A DNA stretch of 64,000 bases from Verrucomicrobiota bacterium JB022 (GCA_030673845.1 JAUTCQ010000003.1:186001-250000), one strand, 5' to 3'. Positions 42,811 through 53,298 are shown, counted from the stretch's first letter. Numbers and translations are program-made. Notes: generated from the letters alone by a model not told the origin.

Positions 42811-44208
42811 ATGATGATTCGCCTCCTTGCCCTCTCTGCCAGCCTGCTCACCACCCTTTCCGCCCAGCGGATCGACGCGCTCTACCAGCAATACTGCGCC
42901 AGTTGCCACGGCGATGACCTGCAGGGCGGCTCCGGCAGCTCGCTTGTCGACGGCATCTGGAATCACGGCGGCACCGACGCCGACCACGCCCGCATTATTC
43001 GCGAAGGCCTGCCTCAGATGGGCATGCCCGGCTTTGGCGACGGCCTGAGCGAAGAGCAAATCCGCGGCATGGTCATTTACATGCGCGAGATGGAGCACCG
43101 AGCAAAGCTGGAGGGTATCCGCGAACGGGCCCGCCCCACCGACGGCGTCGTCACGAGCGAAGCACACAAGTTCCGGCTGGAGCGCGTAGTGGAGGCCAGC
43201 GACAAGACGTTCTGGTCGATCGACTTCCTCCCCGACGGCACTCCGCTCCTCACCGCCCAGCAAGGGCAACTCTACCGGGTGGAAAAGGGCGGCAAGCTGC
43301 GCGAGATCACGGGCATCCCGGCGGTGCGCTACGGCGGCCAGGGCGGCCTGATGGAAGTGGCAGCCCACCCCGATTACGCCGAGAACGGCTGGATCTACCT
43401 CTCTTACAGCGATGCGCGCTTCGACGACGTTTCCTTCACTGCCGTGGTGCGCGGCCGGATCAAAGGCGACAAATGGGTCGACCAGGAGACGATTTTCGAG
43501 GTGCCGGAGAAGTTCATGCACCGCACCCGCCACCACTACGGCAGCCGCTTCGTGTTCAAGGACGGCTACGTGTTCTTCGGCATCGGCGAACGCGGGCAGG
43601 ATGCGCTGGCGCAGGACCTCAGCCGCCCCAACGGCAAGATCTACCGCTTGCACGACGATGGCCGCGTGCCCGAAGACAACCCCTTTGCCGACGACCCCGA
43701 CGCCTTCCCCGGCATCTGGGCCTATGGCGTGCGCAACCCCCAAGGCCTCGACCTGCACCCCGAGACGGGCGAACTGTGGGAGACCGAGCACGGCCCGCGT
43801 GGCGGCGACGAGGTCAACCTCATCGAGCCCGGCAACAACTACGGCTGGCCCACCGTCACCTACGGCATGAATTACAACGGCACGCCGATTACCGACCAGA
43901 CGACCGCACCTGGCATCACCGACCCCATCCTGCACTGGACGCCCTCCATCGCCGTCTGCGGCATCGACTTTTACGAGGGCGACAAGTTCCCACAGTGGCG
44001 CCACAACCTCTTTGTCGGCGGCCTCGTGACCGAAGAGCTGCACCGCCTCGTGATCGACGGCCACCGCGTCGTCAAAGACGAAGTGATCCTCAAGGACCAA
44101 GGCCGCGTCCGCGACGTCGCCAACGGCCCCGACGGCTACCTCTACGTGCTCCTCAACACCCGCTCCCCCAGCCGCGGCAGCGTCTACCGGCTGGTTCCGG
44201 CGGAGTAG
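42811..44208 (+). CDS. Cytochrome c / PQQ-type sugar dehydrogenase fusion
   Basis: 465 residues with signal peptide (MMIRLLALSASLLTTLSA). A single cytochrome c domain (about 22-100) has haem motif CASCH (Cys29, Cys32, His33) and a likely Met ligand in LPQMGMPGFG. The glucose/sorbosone dehydrogenase beta-propeller (about 120-460) shows WSIDFLPDGTPLLTAQQGQL, RHHYGSRFVFKDGYVFFGIG, GVRNPQGLDLHPETGELWET and EHGPRGGDEVNLIEPGNNYG. It should oxidise a sugar or aldose in the periplasm and pass electrons through its own haem. Confidence 0.92.
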   Translation: MMIRLLALSASLLTTLSAQRIDALYQQYCASCHGDDLQGGSGSSLVDGIWNHGGTDADHARIIREGLPQMGMPGFGDGLSEEQIRGMVIYMREMEHRAKLEGIRERARPTDGVVTSEAHKFRLERVVEASDKTFWSIDFLPDGTPLLTAQQGQLYRVEKGGKLREITGIPAVRYGGQGGLMEVAAHPDYAENGWIYLSYSDARFDDVSFTAVVRGRIKGDKWVDQETIFEVPEKFMHRTRHHYGSRFVFKDGYVFFGIGERGQDALAQDLSRPNGKIYRLHDDGRVPEDNPFADDPDAFPGIWAYGVRNPQGLDLHPETGELWETEHGPRGGDEVNLIEPGNNYGWPTVTYGMNYNGTPITDQTTAPGITDPILHWTPSIAVCGIDFYEGDKFPQWRHNLFVGGLVTEELHRLVIDGHRVVKDEVILKDQGRVRDVANGPDGYLYVLLNTRSPSRGSVYRLVPAE

Positions 44209-44229
44209 GGGGAGCGGACTGGCCTTCGT

Positions 44230-44509
44230 GGCACCCCCTGCCGGGGTGCTCTCGTATCGCGGGATCTTCCCGGGGTATCGGTCCGCCAGATGGCGAACCT
44301 CGACCCCGGGCTAAGTGATGGCATCCCTCCGGGATGCTGGACCGATCGGCAACTCTCTGGAAGGGATCGGAAGCGTAGCCTTTTCTAGAGCCTGTGACGC
44401 TGCCTTGCATCCTGAAGGGATGCTATCACTAAGCCGGTGGTTGAGGACGGCCTTGCGGCCGACACCACCGGTATGCCACACGAACGGAACGCACCCCGGA
44501 GGGCGTGCC
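44230..44509. repeat. REP-like palindromic repeats, divergent subfamily (locus 5)
   Basis: The left half (44230-44337) has GCACCCC-CTGCC-GGGGTGC, then CGGTCCGCCAGATGGCGAAC and GGGCTAAGTGATG and GCATCCC-TCC-GGGATGC. The right half (44407-44509) has GCATCC-TGAAGG-GATGC, ATCACTAAGCCGGTGGTTG and GCACCCC-GGA-GGGCGTGC. The end hairpins match the other loci, but the ACCGGAAGTCG core is absent and replaced by GGGCTAAGTGATG / CATCACTAAGCC-type sequence. No gene is seen in 44209-44530. Confidence 0.7.
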
Positions 44510-44530
44510 ACTGAAGGGGAATGTTTTTTT

Positions 44531-44914
44531 CTATGGCGTCTCTACCGAATCAACCGCTTTGCTCCGTTCCTCGCGCTGGTAGATGAGGTAGACGAGTTTG
44601 TTGTAGGTGCTCACTTCCTTTTCAACCGCTTCCCAATAAGAGGCGTCGGCACCGATTGGCTCCGGATCGTTCGAATATCGAGCGACAATTGGGCGCTTTT
44701 TTGTCTCCATCTCTGCCATTTGCCCTTCGTCCAAGCCCGGCAGACGGTAGCCGAAGAAGTAGCTCCCGACGGCGAAGAAGGGCAGATCACCCGTTTCGAG
44801 GGCAGTGGCGAGTTCCTGACAGGCTGGAATTACCGGCGGGGGCTGGATTTGTACTGGGGCTGAAAAGAGGAGGCCGGGTAAAGTCACGAATAAGAGTAGA
44901 AGCGTCGTTTTCAT
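44531..44914 (-). CDS. Small exported hypothetical protein
   Basis: 127 residues with signal peptide (MKTTLLLLFVTLPGLLFSAP). The mature part is acidic and helical (IPACQELATALETGDLPFFA, YWEAVEKEVSTYNKLVYLIY), with one or two cysteines and no known domain. The gene is 21 bases downstream of the K+ channel gene on the same strand. Function unknown. Confidence 0.6.
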   Translation of the reverse strand: MKTTLLLLFVTLPGLLFSAPVQIQPPPVIPACQELATALETGDLPFFAVGSYFFGYRLPGLDEGQMAEMETKKRPIVARYSNDPEPIGADASYWEAVEKEVSTYNKLVYLIYQREERSKAVDSVETP

Positions 44915-44935
44915 TTCGGCTGCATATTACGAGTC

Positions 44936-45754
44936 TCACAAATCCTCGCCGCACTGGTCGCAGTAGCGGGCGGAGGGGCGTTGGTCGGGGGAGCCGCAGC
45001 GGGGGCAGCGACGGCCGGGGCGGGTGAGTTCTTCGCGGGGCGCACGGGCCAGCTCGGCCGTCACGATGCCGGTGGGCACGGCGATGATCGCGTAGCCTGT
45101 CAGCATGATGGCGCTGGCGAGAAATTGGCCGAGGGGCGTCTGGGGCGAGATGTCGCCGTAGCCGACTGTCGTGAGGGTGACGATTGCCCAGTAGATGCTC
45201 GTGGGGATACTGGTAAAGCCGTTCTGGCCGCCCTCCACGATATACATGAGCGAGCCCATCAGCGTCACGAGCACGGCGACGGTAAGGATGAAGACGGTGA
45301 TCTTGTAGCGGCTGGCCCGCAGCGCGGTGAGGATGACGTTGGAGCCCTGGATGTAGGCGAGCAGCTTGAGCACGCGGAAGATGCGCAAAGTCCGCAACAG
45401 CCGCAGCATCAGGATGTATTCGGCCCCTGGCAGTAGCAGGCTGAGGTAGGTGGGCAGGATCGAGAGCAGGTCGACCACGCCGAAAAAGCTGCGCTGGTAG
45501 CGACGGGCCGAGGGGGCCGACCAGAGGCGCAGCAGGTATTCGACGGTAAAAAGCACCGTAAAGGCCCACTCGGCGGCGCGCAGCACCGGCCCATATTGGG
45601 CACGCCAAGGCTCAACGCTCACGGCCATGACGGCCGCCACGCTGGCGAGGATCGAGAAGATCAGCAGCACGTCGAAGGCCTTGCCCGCCGGGGTGTCCGA
45701 TTCGAAGATAATGATGCGCGTGCGTTCACGCAGAGACTGAGGCGAGCGATCCAT
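44936..45754 (-). CDS. Voltage-gated K+ channel-like ion transporter with C-terminal zinc ribbon
   Basis: 272 residues from the ATG giving MDRSPQSLRERTRIIIFESD (a longer start at 45814 is possible). Six membrane segments are visible; S4 carries regularly spaced arginines (LMLRLLRTLRIFRVLKLL). The pore has the K+ filter TTVGYGD, followed by LGQFLASAIMLTGYAIIAVP. The last 30 residues form a four-Cys zinc ribbon (CPRCGSPDQRPSARYCDQC). It should conduct K+. Zinc-ribbon tails are seen in some bacterial members; here it may sense metal or redox state. Confidence 0.92.
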   Translation of the reverse strand: MDRSPQSLRERTRIIIFESDTPAGKAFDVLLIFSILASVAAVMAVSVEPWRAQYGPVLRAAEWAFTVLFTVEYLLRLWSAPSARRYQRSFFGVVDLLSILPTYLSLLLPGAEYILMLRLLRTLRIFRVLKLLAYIQGSNVILTALRASRYKITVFILTVAVLVTLMGSLMYIVEGGQNGFTSIPTSIYWAIVTLTTVGYGDISPQTPLGQFLASAIMLTGYAIIAVPTGIVTAELARAPREELTRPGRRCPRCGSPDQRPSARYCDQCGEDL

Positions 45755-46994
45755 GACGGCAGTTTGGCGGCGACTGCGGCAGCTTTCAAGCGCGCGGGAT
45801 TGACCGTCGCGCATGGATCGCTACACCTGAGGCAGATGTCGCTGCCTGCTGCACCCGTCCGCCTCCGGGTTGTCACGAGTCACCCGATCCAGTATCAGGT
45901 GCCGGTCTGGCGGGCGCTGGAAGCCCGGGGAGATCTCGATCTGGAAGTGTGGTTCGCCTCCGACCACGGGCTGAAGGAGACCCGCGACGCCGAATTTGGC
46001 CGCAGCATCCGCTACGATGTGGACTTACTGGGCGGCTACCGCTCCCGCGTGTTCCCGAACTACGGCCAGTCGAGCGGCAACGGCCCGCTGCGTTACGTCA
46101 ACCCGGGCATCTGGCGCGAATTGCAGCGCGGCGGCTACGATGTGGCCTTCTTTCACGGGATGCACTACCTGACGCATGGGGTGGGGATGCGGCTTGCGCG
46201 CAACGCCGGGGCGAGCGTGCTCCTGCGGACAGAGACTTACAACCTTGGTCAGCCGGAAATGGGCCTGAAGCGACACGTGCGCGATTTCTGCTACCGGGCG
46301 CTGACCTTGCCGACCGACCGCGTGCTGGCGCTTGGCGCTTGTAACCGCGCCTTTTATGAGAGTATTGGGCTACCCGCCAAACGCATCGGCTGGGCACCCT
46401 ATGTGGTCGACGACACCCTCTTTCGCCAGAGCCGGGCTGCCTTGGACGGTCAGCGCGACCGCCTGCGCGCTCAATGGGGCCTGCCGCCCGAGCGCCCGGT
46501 ATTGATGTTTTCCGGCAAGCTGATCCCGAAAAAGCAGCCGCTGCGCCTGTTGGAAGCCTTCCTCGGCTCCGCCATGCGGCAAACGTGGTCGTTGCTGATC
46601 GTGGGGGAGGGCGAGCAAAAGGCGGTGGCCGAGCAGATGGCCGCCGAGGCCCCCGATGCGGTCGTGCGCTTCACCGGCTTTCTCAACCAAAGCCGCCTGG
46701 CCGAGGCCTACGAGGCTGCCGACGCCCTTGTACTGCCCAGCGCCTATCAGGAGACCTGGGGGCTGGTGGTCAACGAAGCGCTGCAGTTTGGCTGCGCGAT
46801 CATTGTCAGTGACCGAGTGGGCTCAGGCCCGGACCTCGTGGCTGGGCGCACGGGCGAAGTCTTTCCTTACCACAAGACGGAAGCCTTGCGGGCAATCCTC
46901 GACCGCTGGGCGCAGGAGCCGGGGCTGGTGCGGGCCTATCAGGCGCGCGCGGCCGAGACCATCGCGCCCTACACCGTTGCCCGTCAGGCCGAGG

Positions 46995-47996
<1,002 letters not shown>

Positions 47997-48392
47997 GGCG
48001 AGGGAAGTTGGCCGGAAAACGCCAGTTCCGCCAGCTTTGTCGGTCGAAAACTCGGCAGATTTTGCGCGTGGCGGCGGAGTGGGGCATTTTCTAGGGTCTA
48101 TGGCCTGTTTTGCTAAAGAATTCTCGATAGCGGCCGCTCTTACATGCTGGCCCCTATGGGCTTGTAGTCACCACAAATCTGCGATGGCTACTTGTCCTGC
48201 AACTAGTTGTGAGGAATGGTTCTCTTTTTCGTGACTGCCTTACGCCAAATGGCCCCGAGCCCAAACAACGATTGCCAACCTTGGTCGGAACGCTTTGGAT
48301 GGGGTTGCGCTGCGATTGTGTCCCCACCGGGGCCGTCCGCGTACGCTCCGACTCCCGGGGTGGCCGACACGATTTCTTCTTGCCTCTGATTC
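47997..48392. other. 396-base divergent intergenic region
   Basis: It lies between the exchanger gene and a response-regulator gene, both reading outwards. The sequence is of lower GC near the middle. Open frames on both strands are short and lack protein-like character. It probably holds two promoters, but no clear operator or repeat is visible. Confidence 0.5.
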
Positions 48393-49667
48393 ATGCCCAA
48401 GGTCCTGGTAGTCGATGATGCGACTGGGGTGCACGACATGTTGCGCACCCTTTTTGCGACCATGGACCTGGAGGACGCTTACGCCCACAGCGGCGCCGAA
48501 GCGCTCAAGATTTACGAAGGGGGCGACATCGATGTGGTGCTCTCCGACGTGCGTATGGAGCAGATGGATGGCATCGTGCTCTTGCGCCGCCTCAAGAAGA
48601 TGGACCCGAATGCCGTCGTCATCATGATGACGGCGCTCGACCGCAAGGACGACATCCTCGCGGCGCTCAAGCTCGGCGCCTTCGACTTTTTCATCAAGCC
48701 CTTCCTCGTCAACGAGTTCAAGGAAAGCCTGCGTCGGGCCTTCGACGAGCGTCGCCGCCGCTTGGCCCCCGTGCTCGGGCAGGCCCAGCCTCCAGTGATG
48801 AAGGCCGCCGGCGTGATCGAGACCGAAAAGCTCCGTCAGCTGCGCCAGAAGCTGGAAGAAAGCGAAACCTCCCTTGCCGCCCGCGAAGCCGACCTGCTCG
48901 ACCGCGAGGCCGAGCTGGAAGAGCGCGAGGTGGAAGCTGCGGCTGAGCTGCAACGTTATGAAGCCCAGCGCAAGCAGATCGAGCAGCGCGAAGCCGAGCT
49001 GGCCGCACTGGAAAAAGACCTGACGTCTCGCGCGCAGTCGACCCCTGCCTGGGCCGGAACCGGCGGAGACGACGAAGAGGCCGCTCCGGCGGTCGACCCG
49101 CATCTCGTCGAAGAGCTGCAATCCCAACTGGCCGACCTGCGCGACATGTTGGCCGAGCGCGAACGGGAGATCCAGGAGCTGCACCAGGCCGGTGGCGCCG
49201 CCGCCGAGAGTAACGACTGGGCGGCAGCCGACCTGCTCGGCTTTGGCGACGACGAGGAAATGGACAGCGGCCCGGTGACGGACGAATCCCTTTTGGCCCG
49301 CGAAGCCGCCCTTCGCGAGCGCGAAGAACTGCTGGCCGAGCGCGAAGCCTTCCTCGAACAGAGCGAAAATGCCCTCTTCGACAAGGGCCAGCAACTCCAG
49401 GAGCTGGAGACCGAGCTGGAGCATCGCCGCGATCAGATCGAATACCGCGAGCAAAATGGCGGCGGAGGCGGTGGCATCTCCGCCGAAGATCAGGCCGAGA
49501 TCATGCGGATCAAGGAAGACATCGAGACTCGCGCCCGCGAACTTGCCGAACGCGAACACCGCCTCAAGGAGCGCGAACGCGACATCAAGAAAGCCGAAGC
49601 CCTGATCAAGGCCCGCGAGCAATACCTCCGCGCGAGCGAAAGCATCCTCTTCAACAGCGACGACTGA
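48393..49667 (+). CDS. Response regulator with long C-terminal coiled coil
   Basis: 424 residues. The receiver domain (1-120) is complete: VLVVDDATGVHDML, phospho-acceptor Asp52 in VVLSDVRMEQMDG, and Lys102 in FFIKPF. The rest is not a DNA-binding or enzymatic output. Residues about 145-420 are Glu/Arg/Lys-rich heptad repeats (READLLDREAELEEREVE, REREELLAEREAFLEQSENA and so on) in three blocks split by acidic and Gly-rich linkers. It resembles scaffolding response regulators of motility or cytoskeletal systems. No cognate histidine kinase is near it. Confidence 0.85.
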   Translation: MPKVLVVDDATGVHDMLRTLFATMDLEDAYAHSGAEALKIYEGGDIDVVLSDVRMEQMDGIVLLRRLKKMDPNAVVIMMTALDRKDDILAALKLGAFDFFIKPFLVNEFKESLRRAFDERRRRLAPVLGQAQPPVMKAAGVIETEKLRQLRQKLEESETSLAAREADLLDREAELEEREVEAAAELQRYEAQRKQIEQREAELAALEKDLTSRAQSTPAWAGTGGDDEEAAPAVDPHLVEELQSQLADLRDMLAEREREIQELHQAGGAAAESNDWAAADLLGFGDDEEMDSGPVTDESLLAREAALREREELLAEREAFLEQSENALFDKGQQLQELETELEHRRDQIEYREQNGGGGGGISAEDQAEIMRIKEDIETRARELAEREHRLKERERDIKKAEALIKAREQYLRASESILFNSDD

Positions 49668-49671
49668 TTCG

Positions 49672-50886
49672 TTACTCGAAGCGCTTTGTCATCGGCCCGG
49701 CCAGCACGCCGTGGATGAGCACGGAGAGGAAGATCACCAGCCCCACGAACGACCAGAGGAAGCCGGCCTCCGCAAAGGCGTGCTTCTCCAGTGCGTAGGA
49801 GAGGTAAAAAGTCGAGCCCACGCCGCGGATGCCGAAAAACGAGATGATCACGCGCTGCCCGCAGGGTATACCCGAGCCCCAGAGGCCGATCCAGCCCGCC
49901 AAGGGCCGTACCACCAGCACAAAGACAAAGGCAAGTGCGACCGCGGGCCAGGTCAGCGAGTCCAGCAAGCCGCCCGCGATGGAGCCGCCGAAGAGGAAGA
50001 GCAGCACCGCCATGAGGATGCGCTCCAGGTTTTCCGCAAAGTCGTGCAGCGCCTGGTGATACTTGTGCTCACGCTCGCGCCGCCGGATCATCAGGGCCGC
50101 GACGAACACCGCCAGAAAGCCGTAGCCATGCAGCAGCTCCGTCGCCGCATAGGTGATGAGGGTCACGGCCAGCGCTGCGATGCCCTCGCCCGTGCGCGTC
50201 TTGCTTCCCGGCAGGTGCGTGCGGAAGATCAGCCACGCCAGCCCCATGCCGAAGGCGATGCCGCACAGGGTGCCCATCGTCAGCTTGTAGGCGACGTCCC
50301 ACGCCAGCCAGTGCCCCCAGTCCGTCGCGCCCAGCGAGCCGGCCGCCGCGACGGCCAGCGCCAAATGGGTAAACGGAAAAGCCAACCCATCGTTGAGGCC
50401 CGATTCGGAAGTCAGCCCAAAGCGCACCTCGGTCTCTTCGCCCTCCTGCGGGGGCCCAGCCTGCACATCTGCCGCCAACACCGGGTCGGTCGGTGCCAGC
50501 ACGGCCCCGATCAACAGCGCTGCTGCCGGGGCCAGGCCGAGCACCCACCAGCTGAGCCCGGCAAAGGCCGCGATGCAGAGCAACATCGTGATGGCGAGCA
50601 GCCGCCACGTTGTCATCCAGCGTCGCCAACCCAGCGGTCGGTCGAGCTTCAGGCCCACGCCCATCAGCGCGATGATCACGAGAAACTCGCTCAGGCGCTC
50701 CACCGCATAGTTATTTTCCAGCGGGTCGAGCGGGATGAGCCCCAGCGGCAGGTTAAACGCCACGAAACCCAACCCGAGCGAAATGATCGAAAGCGAGATC
50801 GGCTTGCCTTGCACAACGTAGGGGACCCAGGCCGCGCCGAAGCAGGCCAGCCCGATCAGGAGCATCCAGATGTTGACGTTGTTCAA
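49672..50886 (-). CDS. Na+/H+ antiporter, CPA1 (NhaP-like)
   Basis: 404 residues with twelve or so membrane segments. The core includes LAPTDPVLAADVQAGPPQEG, LTSESGLNDGLAFPFTHLAL and SFFGIRGVGSTFYLSYALEK, the CPA1 motifs with the essential Asp in SGLNDG. It extrudes Na+ or another monovalent cation in exchange for H+. It converges on the coiled-coil response regulator with a gap of four bases between the stops. Confidence 0.92.
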   Translation of the reverse strand: MNNVNIWMLLIGLACFGAAWVPYVVQGKPISLSIISLGLGFVAFNLPLGLIPLDPLENNYAVERLSEFLVIIALMGVGLKLDRPLGWRRWMTTWRLLAITMLLCIAAFAGLSWWVLGLAPAAALLIGAVLAPTDPVLAADVQAGPPQEGEETEVRFGLTSESGLNDGLAFPFTHLALAVAAAGSLGATDWGHWLAWDVAYKLTMGTLCGIAFGMGLAWLIFRTHLPGSKTRTGEGIAALAVTLITYAATELLHGYGFLAVFVAALMIRRREREHKYHQALHDFAENLERILMAVLLFLFGGSIAGGLLDSLTWPAVALAFVFVLVVRPLAGWIGLWGSGIPCGQRVIISFFGIRGVGSTFYLSYALEKHAFAEAGFLWSFVGLVIFLSVLIHGVLAGPMTKRFE

Positions 50887-51056
50887 GGGCTTACGGAAAA
50901 GAGGGTGAGAGTGGGGTAGGGCACGCTGGGTATTTCAGCAGCCCGGGTGCCAGCCAGCTCCAGAGGCGGAGCCCAGTGGGCAGCCCAAAGGGATTTCTCG
51001 TTGGTTGACGCTCGCCGCCCTTGCCAAGCGGTGGAAATGGCCCATCTTGTGCCGCG

Positions 51057-51512
51057 ATGCGTGAACGGTTGATTATCGGCTGGAAGGAGATCATCAGCCT
51101 GCCGGAGTGGGGCATTGGCGGCATTACCGCCAAGTCCGACACCGGGGCGCGGAGCTGCGCCATCGACGTGAGCAACATTCAGGAGCTGGAAGACGGCCGC
51201 ATCTCCTTCGAGGTGATTCTTGCCCGCGGCTCCGAAGCCCGCACCCGCCCGGTGACGGCGGAGGTGGTGGGCAAGACGGTCGTGCGCTCCAGCAACGGCC
51301 GCAGCCAGCTCCGCTACCGCGTGCGCACCCAGGTCAAGATCGGTGAATGCCTCAAGGCGGCCGACTTTACTTTGGTCAACCGCCGCCGCATGATCCACCG
51401 CGTGCTCTTGGGCCGCCATTTCCTGGCCCACGACTTTCTGGTTGATCCCTCTCAGGTCTACGTTCATGGAGGCAGACCAACGCGTCGCTCCGCCACAATT
51501 CGCAAAGCCTAG
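51057..51512 (+). CDS. RimB-like retropepsin (ATP-dependent zinc protease family, PF05618)
   Basis: 151 residues from the ATG at 51057. The aspartic-protease-type motif is in ITAKSDTGARSCAIDV, followed by RTRPVTAEVVGKTVVRSSNG and a typical closing RRRMIHRVLLGRHFLAHDF. RimB proteins share operons with RimK and act on its glutamate-tagged products as protease partners. The gene lies 12 bases before rimK on the same strand, so the pair is one operon. The catalytic Asp-Thr-Gly triad is intact. Confidence 0.9.
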   Translation: MRERLIIGWKEIISLPEWGIGGITAKSDTGARSCAIDVSNIQELEDGRISFEVILARGSEARTRPVTAEVVGKTVVRSSNGRSQLRYRVRTQVKIGECLKAADFTLVNRRRMIHRVLLGRHFLAHDFLVDPSQVYVHGGRPTRRSATIRKA

Positions 51513-51524
51513 AAAACCTTTTTT

Positions 51525-52733
51525 ATGTCGGCCGTTTCTTCTCTCAACCTGGCCATCTTGTCGCGTAACCCCAAGGCCTACAGCACCCGTCGCCTGCGCG
51601 AAGCCGCTCTGGCGCGCGGGCATCGCTGCCGGGTCATGGATACGCTCAAATTCGGAATTTACGTCGAGCAGACCAAGCCTGCCCTGACTTATAAAGGGGA
51701 GCCCATCGACGATTACGATGCGATCATCCCCCGCATCGGCGCCTCGATCAGCTTCTACGGCGCCGCCGTCGTCCGCCAGTTCGAGCAAATGGGCGTCTTC
51801 AGCGCCAACTCCGCCGTCGCCATCTCCACCGCGCGCGACAAGCTGCGCTCGCTGCAAGTCCTCAGCCGCCACGACATCGGCATCGCCCACAGCGCCTTCG
51901 TGCGCCAGAAGAGCGACGTGCTACCCGCGATCCAACGCCTCGGCGGGGCCCCCGTGATCGTGAAGCTGCTGGAAGGCACGCAAGGCATCGGCGTGATCCT
52001 GGCCGAGACCGAAAAGGTAGCCGAGGCGATCATCGAGACGCTCCAGGCCAAGGAGCTGAACGTGCTGATCCAGAAGTTCGTCAGCGAGAGCAAGGGCCGC
52101 GACATCCGCGCCTTTGTGGTGGGCGACCGCGTGGTGGCCGCCATGCGTCGGCGCGCCGTGGGCGGCGAATTCCGCAGCAATGTGCACCGCGGCGGCATCA
52201 CCGAGCGCGTGCAGCTGACCGAGGAATACGAGCGGACGGCCGTCCGCGCCGCTCAGATCATGGGCCTGCGTGTGGCGGGCGTCGACATGCTGGAGGGCAA
52301 CGAAGGCCCCGTCATCATGGAGGTGAATTCGTCGCCCGGCCTCGAAGGCATCGAGAAATGCACCGGCATCGACATCGCGGGCGAAATTATCGATTACACC
52401 GCCGAGCACGCCCGTTTTGACGACCTCGACGTGCGCCAGCGCCTCTCCTTTGCCCGGGGCTACCTCGTGGCGGAGTTTACCGTCACCGAAAACTGGCACC
52501 TAGTCGGCAAGACGCTGGCCGAATCGGGCCTGCGCGAGCGCGACATCGTGGTGATGAGCATCAATCGCGGTGGCCAGCACTACCCCGTGCCCCGAGGCAG
52601 CGACCTGCTGCACCCGGGCGACGTGCTGCTCTGCTACGGGCCCAAGCTCGCCCTGCGCGAATACTTGCCCACGCTCGAGCGCAAACGCAGCAAGCGGAGC
52701 AACGGCGAACCCTCGGCCAAGAAAGAGTCCTAA
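51525..52733 (+). CDS. rimK: RimK-type ATP-grasp glutamate ligase fused to a TrkA_C/RCK_C domain
   Basis: 402 residues; E. coli RimK is about 300. The RimK domain (1-300) opens LNLAILSRNPKAYSTRRLRE and has PVIVKLLEGTQGIGVILAET, LIQKFVSESKGRDIRAFVVG, DMLEGNEGPVIMEVNSSPGL. It adds glutamate residues to a protein C-terminus, classically ribosomal protein S6. An extra C-terminal domain (about 310-385: GYLVAEFTVTENWHLVGKTL, GDVLLCYGPKLALREYL) matches the TrkA_C/RCK_C fold found on ion-channel regulators, which binds nucleotides. This fusion may make ligation respond to a small ligand. Confidence 0.92.
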   Translation: MSAVSSLNLAILSRNPKAYSTRRLREAALARGHRCRVMDTLKFGIYVEQTKPALTYKGEPIDDYDAIIPRIGASISFYGAAVVRQFEQMGVFSANSAVAISTARDKLRSLQVLSRHDIGIAHSAFVRQKSDVLPAIQRLGGAPVIVKLLEGTQGIGVILAETEKVAEAIIETLQAKELNVLIQKFVSESKGRDIRAFVVGDRVVAAMRRRAVGGEFRSNVHRGGITERVQLTEEYERTAVRAAQIMGLRVAGVDMLEGNEGPVIMEVNSSPGLEGIEKCTGIDIAGEIIDYTAEHARFDDLDVRQRLSFARGYLVAEFTVTENWHLVGKTLAESGLRERDIVVMSINRGGQHYPVPRGSDLLHPGDVLLCYGPKLALREYLPTLERKRSKRSNGEPSAKKES

Positions 52734-52814
52734 CCGCTTTTAGTAGGGATTGACAGCCGGGTGGCTCAGCAATAGCTGTCGGAAGACGTCTACTCGTTTC
52801 CAGAAAGGCCGCTT

Positions 52815-53243
52815 ATGCTCCCTCGCCACATCGCAACCAATCGCGTCCAGGACGCCCTCCGCATTTTGCTCGGGGCGACCATGGTCTTCGCTGCCATCAG
52901 CCACGCCACCTTCGCTCGCGAAGGCTTTCAGGCCCAGGTGCCCGACTGGGTGCCTTTGGGCAAAGACCTCGTCGTGCTGCTCTCGGGCGTGGTCGAACTG
53001 GCCCTTGGGCTGGGCATGATCTTCGGCACGCACTGGAAGGTCTGGATCGGGCTGGCCCTCGGCGTTTTCTTCATCCTGATCTTCCCCGGCAACGTCAACC
53101 AGTACGTCCACCAGATCGACGCTCTCACGCTCGATACCGACCGCAAGCGCTTCATCCGCCTCTTCTTCCAGCCCGTGCTCGTCCTCTGGGCCCTCTGGTC
53201 GACGGGCGCCCTCAAGGCCCTGCTCCAGCGAAGGAAAGGGTAG
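52815..53243 (+). CDS. DoxX-like membrane protein
   Basis: 142 residues with four membrane helices. Start ATG gives MLPRHIATNRVQDALRILLG. Landmarks are ATMVFAAISHATFAREGFQA, LLSGVVELALGLGMIFG, LALGVFFILIFPGNVNQYVH, and a C-terminal hydrophobic segment (QPVLVLWALWSTGALKALL). The DoxX/SURF4-type family is small membrane proteins of varied or unknown role; a link to sulfur or quinone metabolism has been shown only for some. It is not coupled to neighbouring genes. Confidence 0.8.
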   Translation: MLPRHIATNRVQDALRILLGATMVFAAISHATFAREGFQAQVPDWVPLGKDLVVLLSGVVELALGLGMIFGTHWKVWIGLALGVFFILIFPGNVNQYVHQIDALTLDTDRKRFIRLFFQPVLVLWALWSTGALKALLQRRKG

Positions 53244-53298
53244 GGGGGCGCTTCAAGGACAAGTGGCCGCGCTGGCTTTGGGGTCCTTTGGTCTTAGT

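Noticed and set aside
42676-44100. N-terminal extension of the minus-strand membrane-protein frame to 1105 residues
   Set aside because: This part is the antisense of the cytochrome c/PQQ dehydrogenase, which has clear motifs and a signal peptide. The membrane protein starts at 42675.
50883-51890. 335-residue minus-strand frame over rimB/rimK
   Set aside because: The plus strand carries RimB and RimK with complete motifs. The minus frame lacks any.
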